DNA of 64,000 nt from Arenibacter certesii DSM 19833 (GCF_000429545.1 NZ_AUCB01000027.1:1-64000), one strand, 5' to 3'; shown: positions 9,513-18,158, counted from the stretch's first letter. Notes: generated from the letters alone by a model not told the origin. Made by a program: numbers and translations.

Positions 9513-10591
9513 TCCTCTGGTTTTATAAGCGCGGTATTTTCATTGATACCTTCTAGTATTTCTACGCGATCTAAATTTTGTAATCCTACCGAGACCTCCA
9601 CCCTCCCATTGGGTGTGTTCACTGTATTGCCATCTATAAGATAGGCTTTGGGGATGGTTAAAATATTTTCCTTTTCAGCAATAATTATATTGCCCTCACC
9701 CGCCAACCCTGGATATAAGGTCTTAGGAGGGGCGTCAAAAACGGCTTCAATCTTAAAAGTTTGGGAACGCTCGTCTTTTCTGGGATAGATTTTCTTAACT
9801 GTTGCCGTAAATATTTCCAAAGGATAGGCATCTAAGCTGATAAGGGCTTCTTGCCCAAGGGATAGTTTTACAATATCTACCTCATCTACCAATAATTCAA
9901 TCACAAAAACCGAAGCACTACCCACTGCTGCCAAGGGTTCCATTGTACTTACAATTTCTCCTGGCTCCTTAAAAAGCGCATACACTTTCCCATTAATCTT
10001 ACTGCTTACGGTAAAGTCCTTGGTATTTATCCTTGCCGATTCATAATTATTACGTGCCTGTTGCACATGGGTATGCAACTCTTTCTTAGAGCGGGCGTAC
10101 CTACTTTCTAAAATATTACGATTATTTTGTGAAAGTTCATAGGCCAAACGTCGGTTATCCAATTCTGCCTTTGATCCAATCTGCTGCGCCCATAACCGCC
10201 TTTGCCGAAAAAAGTTGATGGAATCATTTTTTAAATTTAAGGTTGCTGCCTGTATTTGCTCTTCTAAATCTTTTAATAGCGCTGCACTACCATTATAATT
10301 CTCCTCCGCCAACTGAAGGGAAAGTTTTGCATTTTCTGTATTTAGTTTCGGGGCGATATTTATGATCTGCAATAAGGGTGTTCCTAGTTGCACTATATCC
10401 CCTTCTTCCACTAAATTTCGCTCTAAAATTCCACTTACTGCCGCATAAACCCGATACAAGCTATCTGGTTGAACCGTGGCGGAAGCATAAACCGATTCTG
10501 TTAATGATGATTTTATTGGAAGTATTTCCTCCTGAGATCCTTTGCAGGAACCCAAAAAAAATGCAGTTAGCACAAGTAATAAATAACGCAT
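9509..10591 (-). CDS. Periplasmic adaptor (HlyD/MacA/DevB family) lipoprotein
   Basis: Membrane-fusion subunit of 360 residues of the exporter. A lipoprotein signal ends in FFLGSC (Cys16). A first half-lipoyl segment (about 50-75, AVSGILERNLVEEGDIVQLG) is followed by a long alpha-helical hairpin (about 85-190) rich in Gln, Arg and Leu. A second lipoyl half (INGKVYALFKEPGEIV) and beta-barrel domains complete it. First gene of the operon adaptor-permease-ATPase. No TolC-like gene is in the operon; one exists at 28732 with a different transporter. A perfect operator-like palindrome lies 160 bp upstream. Confidence 0.87.
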   Translation of the reverse strand: MRYLLLVLTAFFLGSCKGSQEEILPIKSSLTESVYASATVQPDSLYRVYAAVSGILERNLVEEGDIVQLGTPLLQIINIAPKLNTENAKLSLQLAEENYNGSAALLKDLEEQIQAATLNLKNDSINFFRQRRLWAQQIGSKAELDNRRLAYELSQNNRNILESRYARSKKELHTHVQQARNNYESARINTKDFTVSSKINGKVYALFKEPGEIVSTMEPLAAVGSASVFVIELLVDEVDIVKLSLGQEALISLDAYPLEIFTATVKKIYPRKDERSQTFKIEAVFDAPPKTLYPGLAGEGNIIIAEKENILTIPKAYLIDGNTVNTPNGRVEVSVGLQNLDRVEILEGINENTALIKPEE

Positions 10592-10720
10592 GGTTCTTAA
10601 ATTGGCAATAGTAAAATAACATTAATTTGAGCTGTAAAGACATGAGGAATGTCATTATTCCCTTTAAATTTTATCACAAACTTTAATAATCCTTTCATAA
10701 TTATTAGTTTTACGTTTTTT

Positions 10721-10764
10721 ATAAGGTATACCCCTTGTAACTAGCTTTTTATGACCAAGGTCAT
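10721..10764 (-). promoter_or_regulatory. Candidate Crp/Fnr-type operator and -7 box for the ABC exporter operon
   Basis: ATGACCAAGGTCAT (10751-10764) is a perfect 14-bp palindrome and the most symmetrical copy of the motif found in nine promoters here. On the minus strand, TACCTTAT at 10721-10728 lies with its centre 33 bp away, the same spacing as in the other copies. The -7 box is weaker than elsewhere (TAnnTT kept, last two bases not). Confidence 0.5.
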
Positions 10765-10807
10765 GTAAGCTATATTTAATTTTAATCTAGTACTTACCTT
10801 TTTCCTA

Positions 10808-10851
10808 CTGACCAATATCATAGTTTAAACAAGTAGGTGGATCTATTTTTA
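10808..10851 (+). promoter_or_regulatory. Promoter of first usp gene: Crp/Fnr-type site plus -7 box
   Basis: CTGACCAATATCAT (10808-10821) is followed by TATTTTTA (10844-10851). The centre-to-centre distance is 33 bp, which puts the activator site near -41 and transcription start near 10856, about 20 nt before the ATG. The same pattern occurs upstream of the four other usp genes. Confidence 0.7.
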
Positions 10852-10875
10852 TAGAAACCGATAATTGGAGGACTT

Positions 10876-11730
10876 ATGAAAAAAATATTAATTCCCACAG
10901 ATTTTTCCGAGAACTCCAAAAACGCCATACGTTATGCGCTTGATTTGTTTAAGGAGACTCCTTGCCATTTTTATGTACTGTATGTTAATGTAGATGGTTT
11001 AAAGCATTTTGAAAAACCAGCTTATAATTTGGGTACTAACATTTTGGTAGACAGGAAGCCTAAAATGATAGAGGAGAAATTAAAAGATGTAGAGAGCTTT
11101 ATAAATTCCGCTTCCGCCAAGGATTCGCAGCATCAAATTACTACGATTTGTGAAGAAGGTTTTTTTCTTAAAGCCATACGAAGACATATTTTGGAAAAGA
11201 ATATAGAACTTATTGTTATGGGAACCCGTGGAGCTACGGAAATTAAGGAGTTTTTTATGGGCAGCCATGCCGGGGATGTAATCACTAAGGTAGAATGTGA
11301 TGTTTTAATTATCCCAGATAAAGCGCGTTATGCAGCGTTTAAACAAGTAATCTTCCCAGTAGATTTTGAATCGCCCCTAAGTGAAGAGATCATTAAAACC
11401 ACCCGACAGTTAATCGGTTCGCATAAAACTCACATTAAACTACTCTATATCACCAAATCTGGAATCTCACTAATTAAAGAGATAGAAACATTACAAAAGC
11501 AGTGGATAGAAAAGCTAGCCACAACCTTACTCAATCCTACTAGCTTTCACAGGGTAGTCGCCAGTAAGATTGAGCACGGTATTGACCATTTTGCCAAAAG
11601 CACCAAAGCCGACCTCATTATTATGATTTCCAAAGATTATGGGCTACTACATAGACTGTTTTTAGACACCACGGTAGAAGAAATCGGCTTTTGCACGAAA
11701 ATTCCTCTTTTATCCATTCAAGGTTCCTAA
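10876..11730 (+). CDS. Universal stress protein, tandem UspA domains (copy 1)
   Basis: Cytoplasmic stress-adaptation protein of 284 residues with two Usp folds. The N-terminal domain (1-145) starts KKILIPTDFSENSKNAIRYA and keeps the ATP-binding signature G-2x-G-9x-G-S (116-130, GTRGATEIKEFFMGS). The C-terminal domain (about 150-284) begins KQVIFPVDFE but has no such signature, so only one ATP site is likely. A GGAGG ribosome-binding site lies 7 nt before the ATG. It has its own Crp/Fnr-type promoter and is the first of three usp genes in a row, each with its own promoter. The family helps survival under starvation, hypoxia or oxidative stress, but the exact client is unknown. Confidence 0.93.
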   Translation: MKKILIPTDFSENSKNAIRYALDLFKETPCHFYVLYVNVDGLKHFEKPAYNLGTNILVDRKPKMIEEKLKDVESFINSASAKDSQHQITTICEEGFFLKAIRRHILEKNIELIVMGTRGATEIKEFFMGSHAGDVITKVECDVLIIPDKARYAAFKQVIFPVDFESPLSEEIIKTTRQLIGSHKTHIKLLYITKSGISLIKEIETLQKQWIEKLATTLLNPTSFHRVVASKIEHGIDHFAKSTKADLIIMISKDYGLLHRLFLDTTVEEIGFCTKIPLLSIQGS

Positions 11731-11746
11731 CTTGAACAATTTTAAG

Positions 11747-11790
11747 CTGACTTTTATCATGTTAATTGAAAATTGGCTATTTTAATTTTA
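11747..11790 (+). promoter_or_regulatory. Promoter of second usp gene: Crp/Fnr-type site plus -7 box
   Basis: CTGACTTTTATCAT (11747-11760) and TAATTTTA (11783-11790) are spaced 33 bp centre to centre. The -7 box lies after the in-frame TTG at 11773, which rules that codon out as the start of the usp gene. Confidence 0.65.
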
Positions 11791-11814
11791 CTATATTATA
11801 CTAAATTCAACACT

Positions 11815-12651
11815 ATGGTTCGCATTCTTTTACCCACCGATTTTTCTGATAATTCTTTTCAGGCTATTCAATACGCTACGAAAGTCTATAACAAGACTGA
11901 ATGTATTTTTTATTTATTACACACCTATACCCCAGCCGTATATCAATCTGACTACCTAATGGGAAGTCCAGAACAAATAGAATTGGGAGATATATTGCAA
12001 AAAAGCAGTACCAATCAATTAGAGAAACTAAAAAGTAAATTGGAGGATTCCAATGGGAATCCTAAACACAAGTTTATTATTCACTCGGCCTTCAACACCC
12101 TTTTAGGTGAAATTTCATATATGGTAGACGAAGAGAAAATTGACTTGATAGTAATGGGTACCAAAGGCGCTACAGGTGCACAAGAAATTTTATTGGGGAC
12201 CAATGCCGTACACGTTTTAAAACGAGCTAAATGTCCAGTATTAGTAGTACCTCCAAATTATGAATACGAGGCTCCCAAGGAGATTTTGTTTCCCACCGAT
12301 TATGAAATCACCTATGAAAAGGAAAAAATGAGCCCACTACTTTCCATAGCAAATCTTCATAATTCTAGAATAAACGTAATGCACGTGCGAGCAGGCTACG
12401 AGCTTAATCCTACTCAGGAGAAAAATAAGGCCCAACTAGGACAAGTATTAGAGGAAAAAGGACAATTCCATGACGTGCCCGATAACGAGATTATAACAGC
12501 TATAAACGAATTTCAGGTAACGTCCAAATCTAACTTTTTGGTTATGGTCCAGAACAAACACACTTTTATAGAGAGATTGTTTATGCAGCCCGTCATTAAA
12601 AAAATCGGTTTTCATGTTACTATACCATTTATGGTTTTACCGCAACTTTAA
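11815..12651 (+). CDS. Universal stress protein, tandem UspA domains (copy 2)
   Basis: Two-domain Usp of 278 residues. The first domain opens MVRILLPTDFSDNSFQAIQY and carries GTKGATGAQEILLGT, which fits the G-2x-G-9x-G-T nucleotide signature. The second domain opens KEILFPTDYEI and has lost the glycine signature. The start at 11815 is chosen over the in-frame TTG at 11773 because the promoter's -7 box (11783-11790) lies between them, and because the Usp fold begins at this Met. The predicted transcript start near 11795 gives a 20-nt leader. Sequence differs enough from copy 1 to be an old paralogue, not a recent duplication. Confidence 0.92.
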   Translation: MVRILLPTDFSDNSFQAIQYATKVYNKTECIFYLLHTYTPAVYQSDYLMGSPEQIELGDILQKSSTNQLEKLKSKLEDSNGNPKHKFIIHSAFNTLLGEISYMVDEEKIDLIVMGTKGATGAQEILLGTNAVHVLKRAKCPVLVVPPNYEYEAPKEILFPTDYEITYEKEKMSPLLSIANLHNSRINVMHVRAGYELNPTQEKNKAQLGQVLEEKGQFHDVPDNEIITAINEFQVTSKSNFLVMVQNKHTFIERLFMQPVIKKIGFHVTIPFMVLPQL

Positions 12652-12774
12652 GCTTAAATACACACCAAGCTATATAAAACGCATAGCGCTCGTAACAACT
12701 CCGGGGGGATATCAGTCACTTATTATAAAAAATAAGCAGGCAGGTATCCCTCAACTTATTCTTAAAAGCATCAA

Positions 12775-12818
12775 CTGACCATTGTCATAGTTATCCTGCA
12801 CCTGCTACTTTATATTTA
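12775..12818 (+). promoter_or_regulatory. Promoter of third usp gene: Crp/Fnr-type site plus -7 box
   Basis: CTGACCATTGTCAT (12775-12788) and TATATTTA (12811-12818) are 33 bp apart centre to centre. Transcription would start near 12822, about 25 nt before the ATG. Confidence 0.68.
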
Positions 12819-12846
12819 CATAAGCAACTCCTAAAAAAGGGAACTC

Positions 12847-13686
12847 ATGATCAAAAGAATACTAGTTCCTACCGACTTTTCAAAAAATGCGCTTAATGCA
12901 GTGCGATATGCCCTAGATCTTTATAAAAAGATAAACTGTGAATTTTATTTACTAAATGTTTTTAGGCTAGACAGTTATACTACAAGTAACCTTTTGGTTC
13001 CTGAACCTGGAAGTACGGAGTATGAAAATGCTAAGGCAGAATCTGAGGAAGAATTCACAAAACTATTAGAGATGATAGCCCTGCATCAAGATAATTATAA
13101 ACATACCTATTACACCATATCCTCTTATAATTTTTTATCGGAGGCCTTAGAACAGACCATTGCCAATAAAGATATCGATTTGGTGATTATGGGAACCCAA
13201 GGGGCCTCAGGAACGAAGGGGGTTATATTTGGCAGTAATACGGTCAACACCATGGAAAAAGTCAGGGAATGTCCAGTATTGGCAATTCCAAAAAAAGTGC
13301 AGTTTACAGCGCCAAAGGAAATTGTTTTTCCTACCGATTTTAAATCCCGATACAAAAGAACGGAATTGAAATATCTCTTAGAAATTGCCAAAATACACCA
13401 AGCCATCATCAGAGTAATCTATGTGAATAAAAACATGGATTTAAATGAAACTCAAGAGAAAAACAAACAATTATTAAAAGAGATCTTTGAGACTGTAGAC
13501 CACAGTTTCCATACCATATCCAAAAAAGATGTAGCCGATGGAATTACCGCTTTTGCAGATAGTAGGAAGAGCGATATGATTGCTTTTATCAATCGGAAAC
13601 ACTTTTTATTTGGCAGCATATTTTCAAGGCCGTTAGTTAAAGAGATAGGTTATAATGCTACCATTCCAATTTTGGCGTTACCCTAA
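12847..13686 (+). CDS. Universal stress protein, tandem UspA domains (copy 3)
   Basis: Two-domain Usp of 279 residues. The first domain (MIKRILVPTDFSKNALNAVRY) carries the complete nucleotide-binding signature GTQGASGTKGVIFGS. The second domain (KEIVFPTDFKSRYKRTE) lacks it. Its closest relative in the window by eye is copy 5 at 40883; both share VRYALDLY/IKYALDLY and the ending FSRPLVKE-GY. The ATG is preceded by AAAAAAGGGAAC. The damaged eRF1-like gene follows after only 16 bp and is probably co-transcribed. Confidence 0.93.
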   Translation: MIKRILVPTDFSKNALNAVRYALDLYKKINCEFYLLNVFRLDSYTTSNLLVPEPGSTEYENAKAESEEEFTKLLEMIALHQDNYKHTYYTISSYNFLSEALEQTIANKDIDLVIMGTQGASGTKGVIFGSNTVNTMEKVRECPVLAIPKKVQFTAPKEIVFPTDFKSRYKRTELKYLLEIAKIHQAIIRVIYVNKNMDLNETQEKNKQLLKEIFETVDHSFHTISKKDVADGITAFADSRKSDMIAFINRKHFLFGSIFSRPLVKEIGYNATIPILALP

Positions 13687-13702
13687 AAAAATATAAAAAA
13701 CT

Positions 13703-14117
13703 ATGAAAAATTTTAGAATTTGGATGGACAAGAAAAAAGCGCACATTGTGAGGCTTGCTGGGCAACACGAAGGGTTTGGAAGTATCCTATCTGAATTTGA
13801 ATTTTATAGACCATCTGGTGGATCTGGTACTAAATCCGCAAAATGGAGACCCCCAAGATGTAATACAAGACAACAAGTTACTTGAAAGGGAAAAGCATCC
13901 GTTAAAGATGTACATCATCCAGCTTGGAGATGCCATTATAGAGGCAGATGCCTTAGCACTTTTTGATCCTAGAGATACGAACGAAAAGTTTAAAAAAGAA
14001 ATAACCAGCAATTACAAGTCTATAGCTACAAAACTAAAAACGGTCATCAAATTAGATAGCATGACAGAAAACCAAGTGAAAGCTTTGGTGCGAAACTATT
14101 TTAATGAAGGGAAGTAG
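13703..14117 (+). pseudogene. eRF1-domain-like ('translational machinery protein' type) gene with a +1 frameshift
   Basis: Two overlapping frames together encode one protein of about 137 residues. The N-terminal part (MKNFRIWMDKKKAHIVRL... to about codon 47, ending GGSGTKSAK) is in the frame starting at 13703. The C-terminal part (GDPQDVIQDNKLLEREKHPL to the end VKALVRNYFNEGK) is one base further on. Removing one base at 13844 (the T in AAATGGAGAC) joins them smoothly. The fold pattern, with an N-terminal WxDxxxAhI strand and a late DSMTENQVKALVRxYF helix, resembles small eRF1_1-like proteins often found near usp genes. It is a frameshifted pseudogene, a sequencing error, or much less likely a programmed +1 shift. 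Function unknown. Confidence 0.75.
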
Positions 14118-14139
14118 TTGATTAAAACATAATAGAACA

Positions 14140-14167
14140 CCGCTAAAAGGCTACGTTTTTTTGGCGG
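14140..14167 (+). terminator. Hairpin after the usp-eRF1-like unit
   Basis: CCGCTAAAA (14140-14148) pairs with TTTTGGCGG (14159-14167), nine pairs with one G-U. There is no clear T-run after it, so it may be a weak terminator or a processing hairpin. Confidence 0.4.
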
Positions 14168-14185
14168 AATAATAGGTCACATCAT

Positions 14186-15085
14186 ATGATAGAATTACTC
14201 GACTTTTTTGATAATCCCATTGTTACAAGGGTTACAAAACTTATACTATGGGTGGTCTTCATTGTTCTAATCATAGGATTTTTGAGGAAGCTTTTAAAAA
14301 AGCGGATAAGTGATGTATCTATACGGTATAAAGCCCAAAAAGGAGTGGAAGTATTTGGGTATCTGCTTATCGGTTTATTAATATTGCTATCCTTTACCGT
14401 AGAAAATATCGAAAACTACACCGTAATCATTGGTCTTTTTACTGCTGGGATCACCTTTACGCTGCAGGAACTTATCCTTAGTATAGCAGGCTCTTTTTAT
14501 ATCTTCTTTGTTCGGGTTTACAAACCTGGAGACCGGATAGAGATTAATGGAATTAAGGGAGATGTTATTGATATAGATAGTATTTACACCACTATGATGG
14601 AAATTGGCGAATGGGTAAGTAGCGATAATTATTCGGGTAGAATAGTGAAAATAAGCAATGCTTTTGTCTTTAAGGGTCCCATAAAGAACTATTCCATGGA
14701 TTTCCCATTTGTTTGGGACGAATTGGATATCCTAATCACGTTTGATTCAGATGTGGAATTGGCTAAAAAAATAATGTTGGATACCGCTACAAATCTGCTT
14801 TCGGAATATACGGAAAGCTATTTGGCAAAATGGGAGGAAATGGTAGCTCACTATTATATTGAAAATGCAAGACTAGAGCCAACCTTAGCCTTACGTTTAA
14901 CGGATAATTGGATTGCGATAAATTTAAGATATATCACAGATTACAAGTTGAGGAGGGTAACAAAGAATAATTTATATTACCATATATCACAGGCAGTTTT
15001 GGGTACCTACGGGAAGGTAACCCTAGCATCAACCACACTACAATTACTAAAAATACCCGAATTGGATGTAAACATTAAAAAATAG
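14186..15085 (+). CDS. Small-conductance mechanosensitive channel (MscS family)
   Basis: Inner-membrane channel of 299 residues that opens under membrane tension to release solutes during hypo-osmotic shock. Three hydrophobic helices lie at about 15-35, 60-77 and 80-115. The last holds the pore-lining segment and leads into the MscS beta domain (VYKPGDRIEINGIKGDVIDI, about 112-131). The mixed alpha/beta C-terminal region follows. The length is near that of E. coli MscS (286), so this is the simple form without an extra periplasmic part. It follows the usp block on the same strand and fits a stress-survival role. Confidence 0.88.
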   Translation: MIELLDFFDNPIVTRVTKLILWVVFIVLIIGFLRKLLKKRISDVSIRYKAQKGVEVFGYLLIGLLILLSFTVENIENYTVIIGLFTAGITFTLQELILSIAGSFYIFFVRVYKPGDRIEINGIKGDVIDIDSIYTTMMEIGEWVSSDNYSGRIVKISNAFVFKGPIKNYSMDFPFVWDELDILITFDSDVELAKKIMLDTATNLLSEYTESYLAKWEEMVAHYYIENARLEPTLALRLTDNWIAINLRYITDYKLRRVTKNNLYYHISQAVLGTYGKVTLASTTLQLLKIPELDVNIKK

Positions 15086-15131
15086 CTTAGGGATTACGAG
15101 TGATCTATTTTAATTTTTAAAAACATGCTAA

Positions 15132-16139
15132 ATGAAATTACTAGTCTATAGCGCCAAAGAATTTGAAATCCCATTTTTGGAAAAAGCCAATAAAGGAAAG
15201 TACAAGGTTTCTTTTTATAAGGAAGCCTTAGATACCCATACCGCAATTAAGGCTGTTGGTTACAATACCATTTCCATATTTTCTGGGGACGACCCCTCCC
15301 TCGTAGTATTAGAGAAACTATGGGATTTGGGGGTACGCAATATCACCCTTCGCGCTACGGGTCATAACAACATACAAATCCACACTGCAAAACGCTTTGG
15401 GTTTAAAGTTGCCAATGTACCTAACTATTCGCCCTATGCTATTGCGGAACATGCTACTTCTTTGCTGTTAACGCTAAATAGAAAAGTTATCTTGGCAAAT
15501 TTAAGGGCCAAAAACTACAACTTTATTCAAAATGACTTATTGGGCTTTGACCTTAATGGAAAAACGGTGGGTATCATTGGTACTGGGAATGTTGGAGCTG
15601 TTATGGCAAGGATTATGCACGGATTTGGTTGCCATATTTTAACCCATGATATAAAACCTAATTTAGACTTGGTTTCTAAATACGGGGCACGATATGCAGG
15701 TTTGGAAGAACTTTATTCAAAATCAGATATAATTAGTCTTCATGTGCCTCTAACACAAGAAACGCACTACTTAATTGGTAATTCTGCTTTCAAGATCATG
15801 AAAAACAATGTCATTCTGATCAATACGGCCAGAGGCGCAGTGGTAGATACCACTGCCTTGCTAAAGGCCTTAGGGAACCATTTAATTGGGGCCTATGGCA
15901 CTGACGTGTGCGAAAATGAAAAAGGAACCTTCTTTAGGGACAACTCCAAAACTGGCATTAAGGATGAGCAACTGAAAAAGCTTCTTTCCTTTTCTAATGT
16001 ACTTCTTACTCCGCATCAAGGTTTTATAACAAGGGAAGCACTTACCAACATTGCAGAATCTACTTTTTATAATTTAGACTGCTGGGCTGAGGGAATAGCT
16101 TGTAAAAATGAATTGGGATGGCAGATAAATACATTATAA
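15132..16139 (+). CDS. ldhA: D-lactate dehydrogenase (2-hydroxyacid dehydrogenase family)
   Basis: Cytoplasmic NADH-dependent enzyme of 335 residues that reduces pyruvate to D-lactate, a fermentative step that regenerates NAD. The NAD motif GIIGTGNVG is at about 147-155. The substrate-binding Arg is in NTARGAVVD (R234), the catalytic Glu in DVCENE (about E261) and the catalytic His in LTPHQGF (H295). The C-terminal half matches Bacteroidetes LdhA-type enzymes. The gene ends 3 bp past the end of the convergent cardiolipin synthase gene; the stop codons are the adjacent halves of TTATAA. Placement inside a Usp/N-ATPase stress block fits oxygen-limited metabolism, but its own upstream region shows no clear copy of the shared operator. 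Confidence 0.88.
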   Translation: MKLLVYSAKEFEIPFLEKANKGKYKVSFYKEALDTHTAIKAVGYNTISIFSGDDPSLVVLEKLWDLGVRNITLRATGHNNIQIHTAKRFGFKVANVPNYSPYAIAEHATSLLLTLNRKVILANLRAKNYNFIQNDLLGFDLNGKTVGIIGTGNVGAVMARIMHGFGCHILTHDIKPNLDLVSKYGARYAGLEELYSKSDIISLHVPLTQETHYLIGNSAFKIMKNNVILINTARGAVVDTTALLKALGNHLIGAYGTDVCENEKGTFFRDNSKTGIKDEQLKKLLSFSNVLLTPHQGFITREALTNIAESTFYNLDCWAEGIACKNELGWQINTL

Positions 16140-17540
16140 CAACGGACTAAAGACTTTTCCAAAACCTTCTTTTAATTTTTCAATCCAGGGTCTTCCCACA
16201 TATTCTTGATAGGAAAGCATTGTGCTAATATTGGCATCTTTAAGAAAATCGTTACGGAGCAGCTTTGCAAATTCCCTATCATAAATAATCGCATTTACCT
16301 CATAGTTTTGTTCAAAACTACGATCATCCAAATTGGCTGTCCCTATGGTAGAAACCGAATCGTCACTAACAATTATCTTGCTATGGAGGAAACCCTCTGG
16401 AAAGAGATAGATTTTTATACCTGACTTAAGCATCGATTCAAAATAAGAGCGCACGCACCACCCCACTATCTTGCTATCTACCTTTTCTGAAACCATAAGA
16501 CGTACATCTACCCCACTCCGTGCCGTAGTCTGTAACGCCTGCATAATTGCTTGCCCAGGAATTATATACGGATTGGTAATATATAGGTAGTCCGTTGCTT
16601 TATTGATAATGGTAAAGCAGGCCTGTTCTAAAGAGGGGAAATCGTCATCGGGTCCACCAGAAACAATCTGCACCAAGGAATCATGCCCTTGTATAAAGGT
16701 GGTTTGTGCTACTACCAAGGGGTCTAATATTATTTGGCTGACCAAATACCAATCCATCTCAAAAATAGTATTCAGGTGACTTGCTGCTTCCCCTTCTATT
16801 TCAATATGCATTTCGTGCCAATTGCCCAAAGCCGGGTCTCCTTTAAGATATTTATCGGAAATATTTATCCCTCCTGTAAAGGCAATTTTTCCATCTACTA
16901 CAATTATTTTTCGATGGTTCCTATAATTGAGGGAAGATAGAAAGCGTCCCAACTTAAAAGGAAGAAAAGGATACACCTCTACCCCCACGGCCAGTAATTG
17001 TTTTAGGTAGGCCTTACGCAATGAAAAACTCCCTATTCCATCATAAATCATCCGTATTTGAACCCCATGGGAAATTTTCTCTTTAAAAAGCAACAATAAA
17101 CGTTCTGCAAGCTCCCCGTCTTCAAAAATATAATATTGTAGGTGTATTTGTTTTTGGGCATTGCCCAATGCCTTAAAGATAGCCTCGAAAGTAGTTTTCC
17201 CATCTTTTAGAAGATGAATCCCATTATATTTCGTAGGTGGGAAAAAGGAGTTTTTATAAACCAATTTCATTAATTTTCCATACTCCCCATCAAGGGTGGA
17301 CATATGGGAGGCTGTTGGTTTCGGTAAATTTAAAAACGCTTTTTTTTTTAATTTGAGTAACTTGTTCTTCCTCCTATTTCTTCCCAATAACAAATACAAT
17401 AAAATACCACCTACGGGAACAGTAAATATGGCCAATAGCCAGGCTAAGGATTTAGACGGTCTTACCCCATGTAGTAGTACCGCAATTACAATAGCAGCAG
17501 CAAATAGAAAGTAAAGTGAAACCAGAATTATATACCACAT
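16134..17540 (-). CDS. cls: Cardiolipin synthase (two HKD phospholipase D motifs)
   Basis: Membrane enzyme of 468 residues that joins two phosphatidylglycerols to make cardiolipin and glycerol. Two N-terminal transmembrane helices (about 3-24 and 32-53, PLDc_N type) are followed by two phospholipase D domains. The HKD motifs are complete: H209-K211-D216 in HRKIIVVDG and H386-K388-D393 in HSKIIVSDD. Length and layout match bacterial ClsA. It is transcribed alone towards ldhA. A Crp/Fnr-type site with the shared 33-bp spacing lies 55-70 bp upstream, which links cardiolipin synthesis to the usp and N-ATPase promoters. Confidence 0.92.
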   Translation of the reverse strand: MWYIILVSLYFLFAAAIVIAVLLHGVRPSKSLAWLLAIFTVPVGGILLYLLLGRNRRKNKLLKLKKKAFLNLPKPTASHMSTLDGEYGKLMKLVYKNSFFPPTKYNGIHLLKDGKTTFEAIFKALGNAQKQIHLQYYIFEDGELAERLLLLFKEKISHGVQIRMIYDGIGSFSLRKAYLKQLLAVGVEVYPFLPFKLGRFLSSLNYRNHRKIIVVDGKIAFTGGINISDKYLKGDPALGNWHEMHIEIEGEAASHLNTIFEMDWYLVSQIILDPLVVAQTTFIQGHDSLVQIVSGGPDDDFPSLEQACFTIINKATDYLYITNPYIIPGQAIMQALQTTARSGVDVRLMVSEKVDSKIVGWCVRSYFESMLKSGIKIYLFPEGFLHSKIIVSDDSVSTIGTANLDDRSFEQNYEVNAIIYDREFAKLLRNDFLKDANISTMLSYQEYVGRPWIEKLKEGFGKVFSPLL

Positions 17541-17565
17541 AGTACCCGTATTTAATCGGTGTACT

Positions 17566-17609
17566 TCAATTTAAGGACCAATGCTAACAATTATCATGAT
17601 TTTGGTCAG
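17566..17609 (-). promoter_or_regulatory. Promoter of cls: Crp/Fnr-type site plus -7 box
   Basis: On the minus strand, CTGACCAAAATCAT (17609-17596) is identical in all 14 bases to the site of usp copy 4. TAAATTGA (17573-17566) is the -7 candidate, again centred 33 bp away. Transcription would start near 17562, about 20 nt before the ATG. Confidence 0.65.
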
Positions 17610-17775
17610 TTTTACAAAAGCCTTTGCGCATTGGGCAGTCCGTATAAATTTGAGATCCTGGGGTAACGAATCTATAAGGGAATCTTTACAAGATTGGGAT
17701 AGCTAACAATTTCAACCATTTTCTAGTCCAATTAGCAGAAACTCTAATCATCTTATTTTTAACTAGGTATAAAAA

Positions 17776-17812
17776 TAATTTTGCTGATAGGATATCTTTA
17801 TCGTAATATTAC
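17776..17812 (+). promoter_or_regulatory. Promoter and likely self-operator of the arsR-type gene
   Basis: TAATTTTG (17776-17783) fits the Bacteroidetes -7 consensus. Twenty bases further, GTAATATTAC (17803-17812) is a perfect 10-bp palindrome between the predicted transcription start and the ATG, the usual place for an ArsR autorepression site. Confidence 0.5.
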
Positions 17813-17828
17813 AATCAATTTATATAAA

Positions 17829-18158
17829 ATGGGAGTCACTAAAACTGAAATATTTACAGAAGAGCAAAATACCATTGCCTCATTTGCTAAAGTCCTTGGA
17901 CATCCTGCAAGAGTTGCAATCTTACAGCACCTATTTAAAATTGACTCTTGTGTTTGTGGGGATTTAGTAAACGAAATAGGACTCGCACAGCCCACCATTT
18001 CACAACATTTAAAGGAGCTTAAAAATCTAGGTCTCATTAAAGGCAACGTAGAAGGTACTAGCGTTTGCTATTGTATAGATACTGATAACTGGACCAAAAT
18101 GAAGGAGATTGTTTTACAGTTTTTAGATCAGGACGTTACAAAAAATACTTGCTGCTAA
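17829..18158 (+). CDS. ArsR/SmtB-family metal(loid)-responsive repressor
   Basis: Winged-helix repressor of 109 residues that leaves DNA on binding a metal or metalloid. The winged helix covers about residues 15-90 (FAKVLGHPARVAILQHLF; recognition helix AQPTISQHLKELKNLG). An SCVCGDL motif lies in the alpha-3 position, as in arsenite- or cadmium-sensing members (ELCVCDL). The C-terminus ends in a Cys-Cys pair. The start at 17829 is preferred over the in-frame TTG at 17781, which lies inside the -7 box. No arsenic or cadmium resistance gene follows. The next gene converges from the other side, so this is an orphan regulator with unlinked targets. Confidence 0.88.
   Translation: MGVTKTEIFTEEQNTIASFAKVLGHPARVAILQHLFKIDSCVCGDLVNEIGLAQPTISQHLKELKNLGLIKGNVEGTSVCYCIDTDNWTKMKEIVLQFLDQDVTKNTCC

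Noticed and set aside
11773-11814. TTG start for usp copy 2
   Set aside because: The promoter's -7 box lies inside this stretch and the Usp fold begins at the ATG at 11815.
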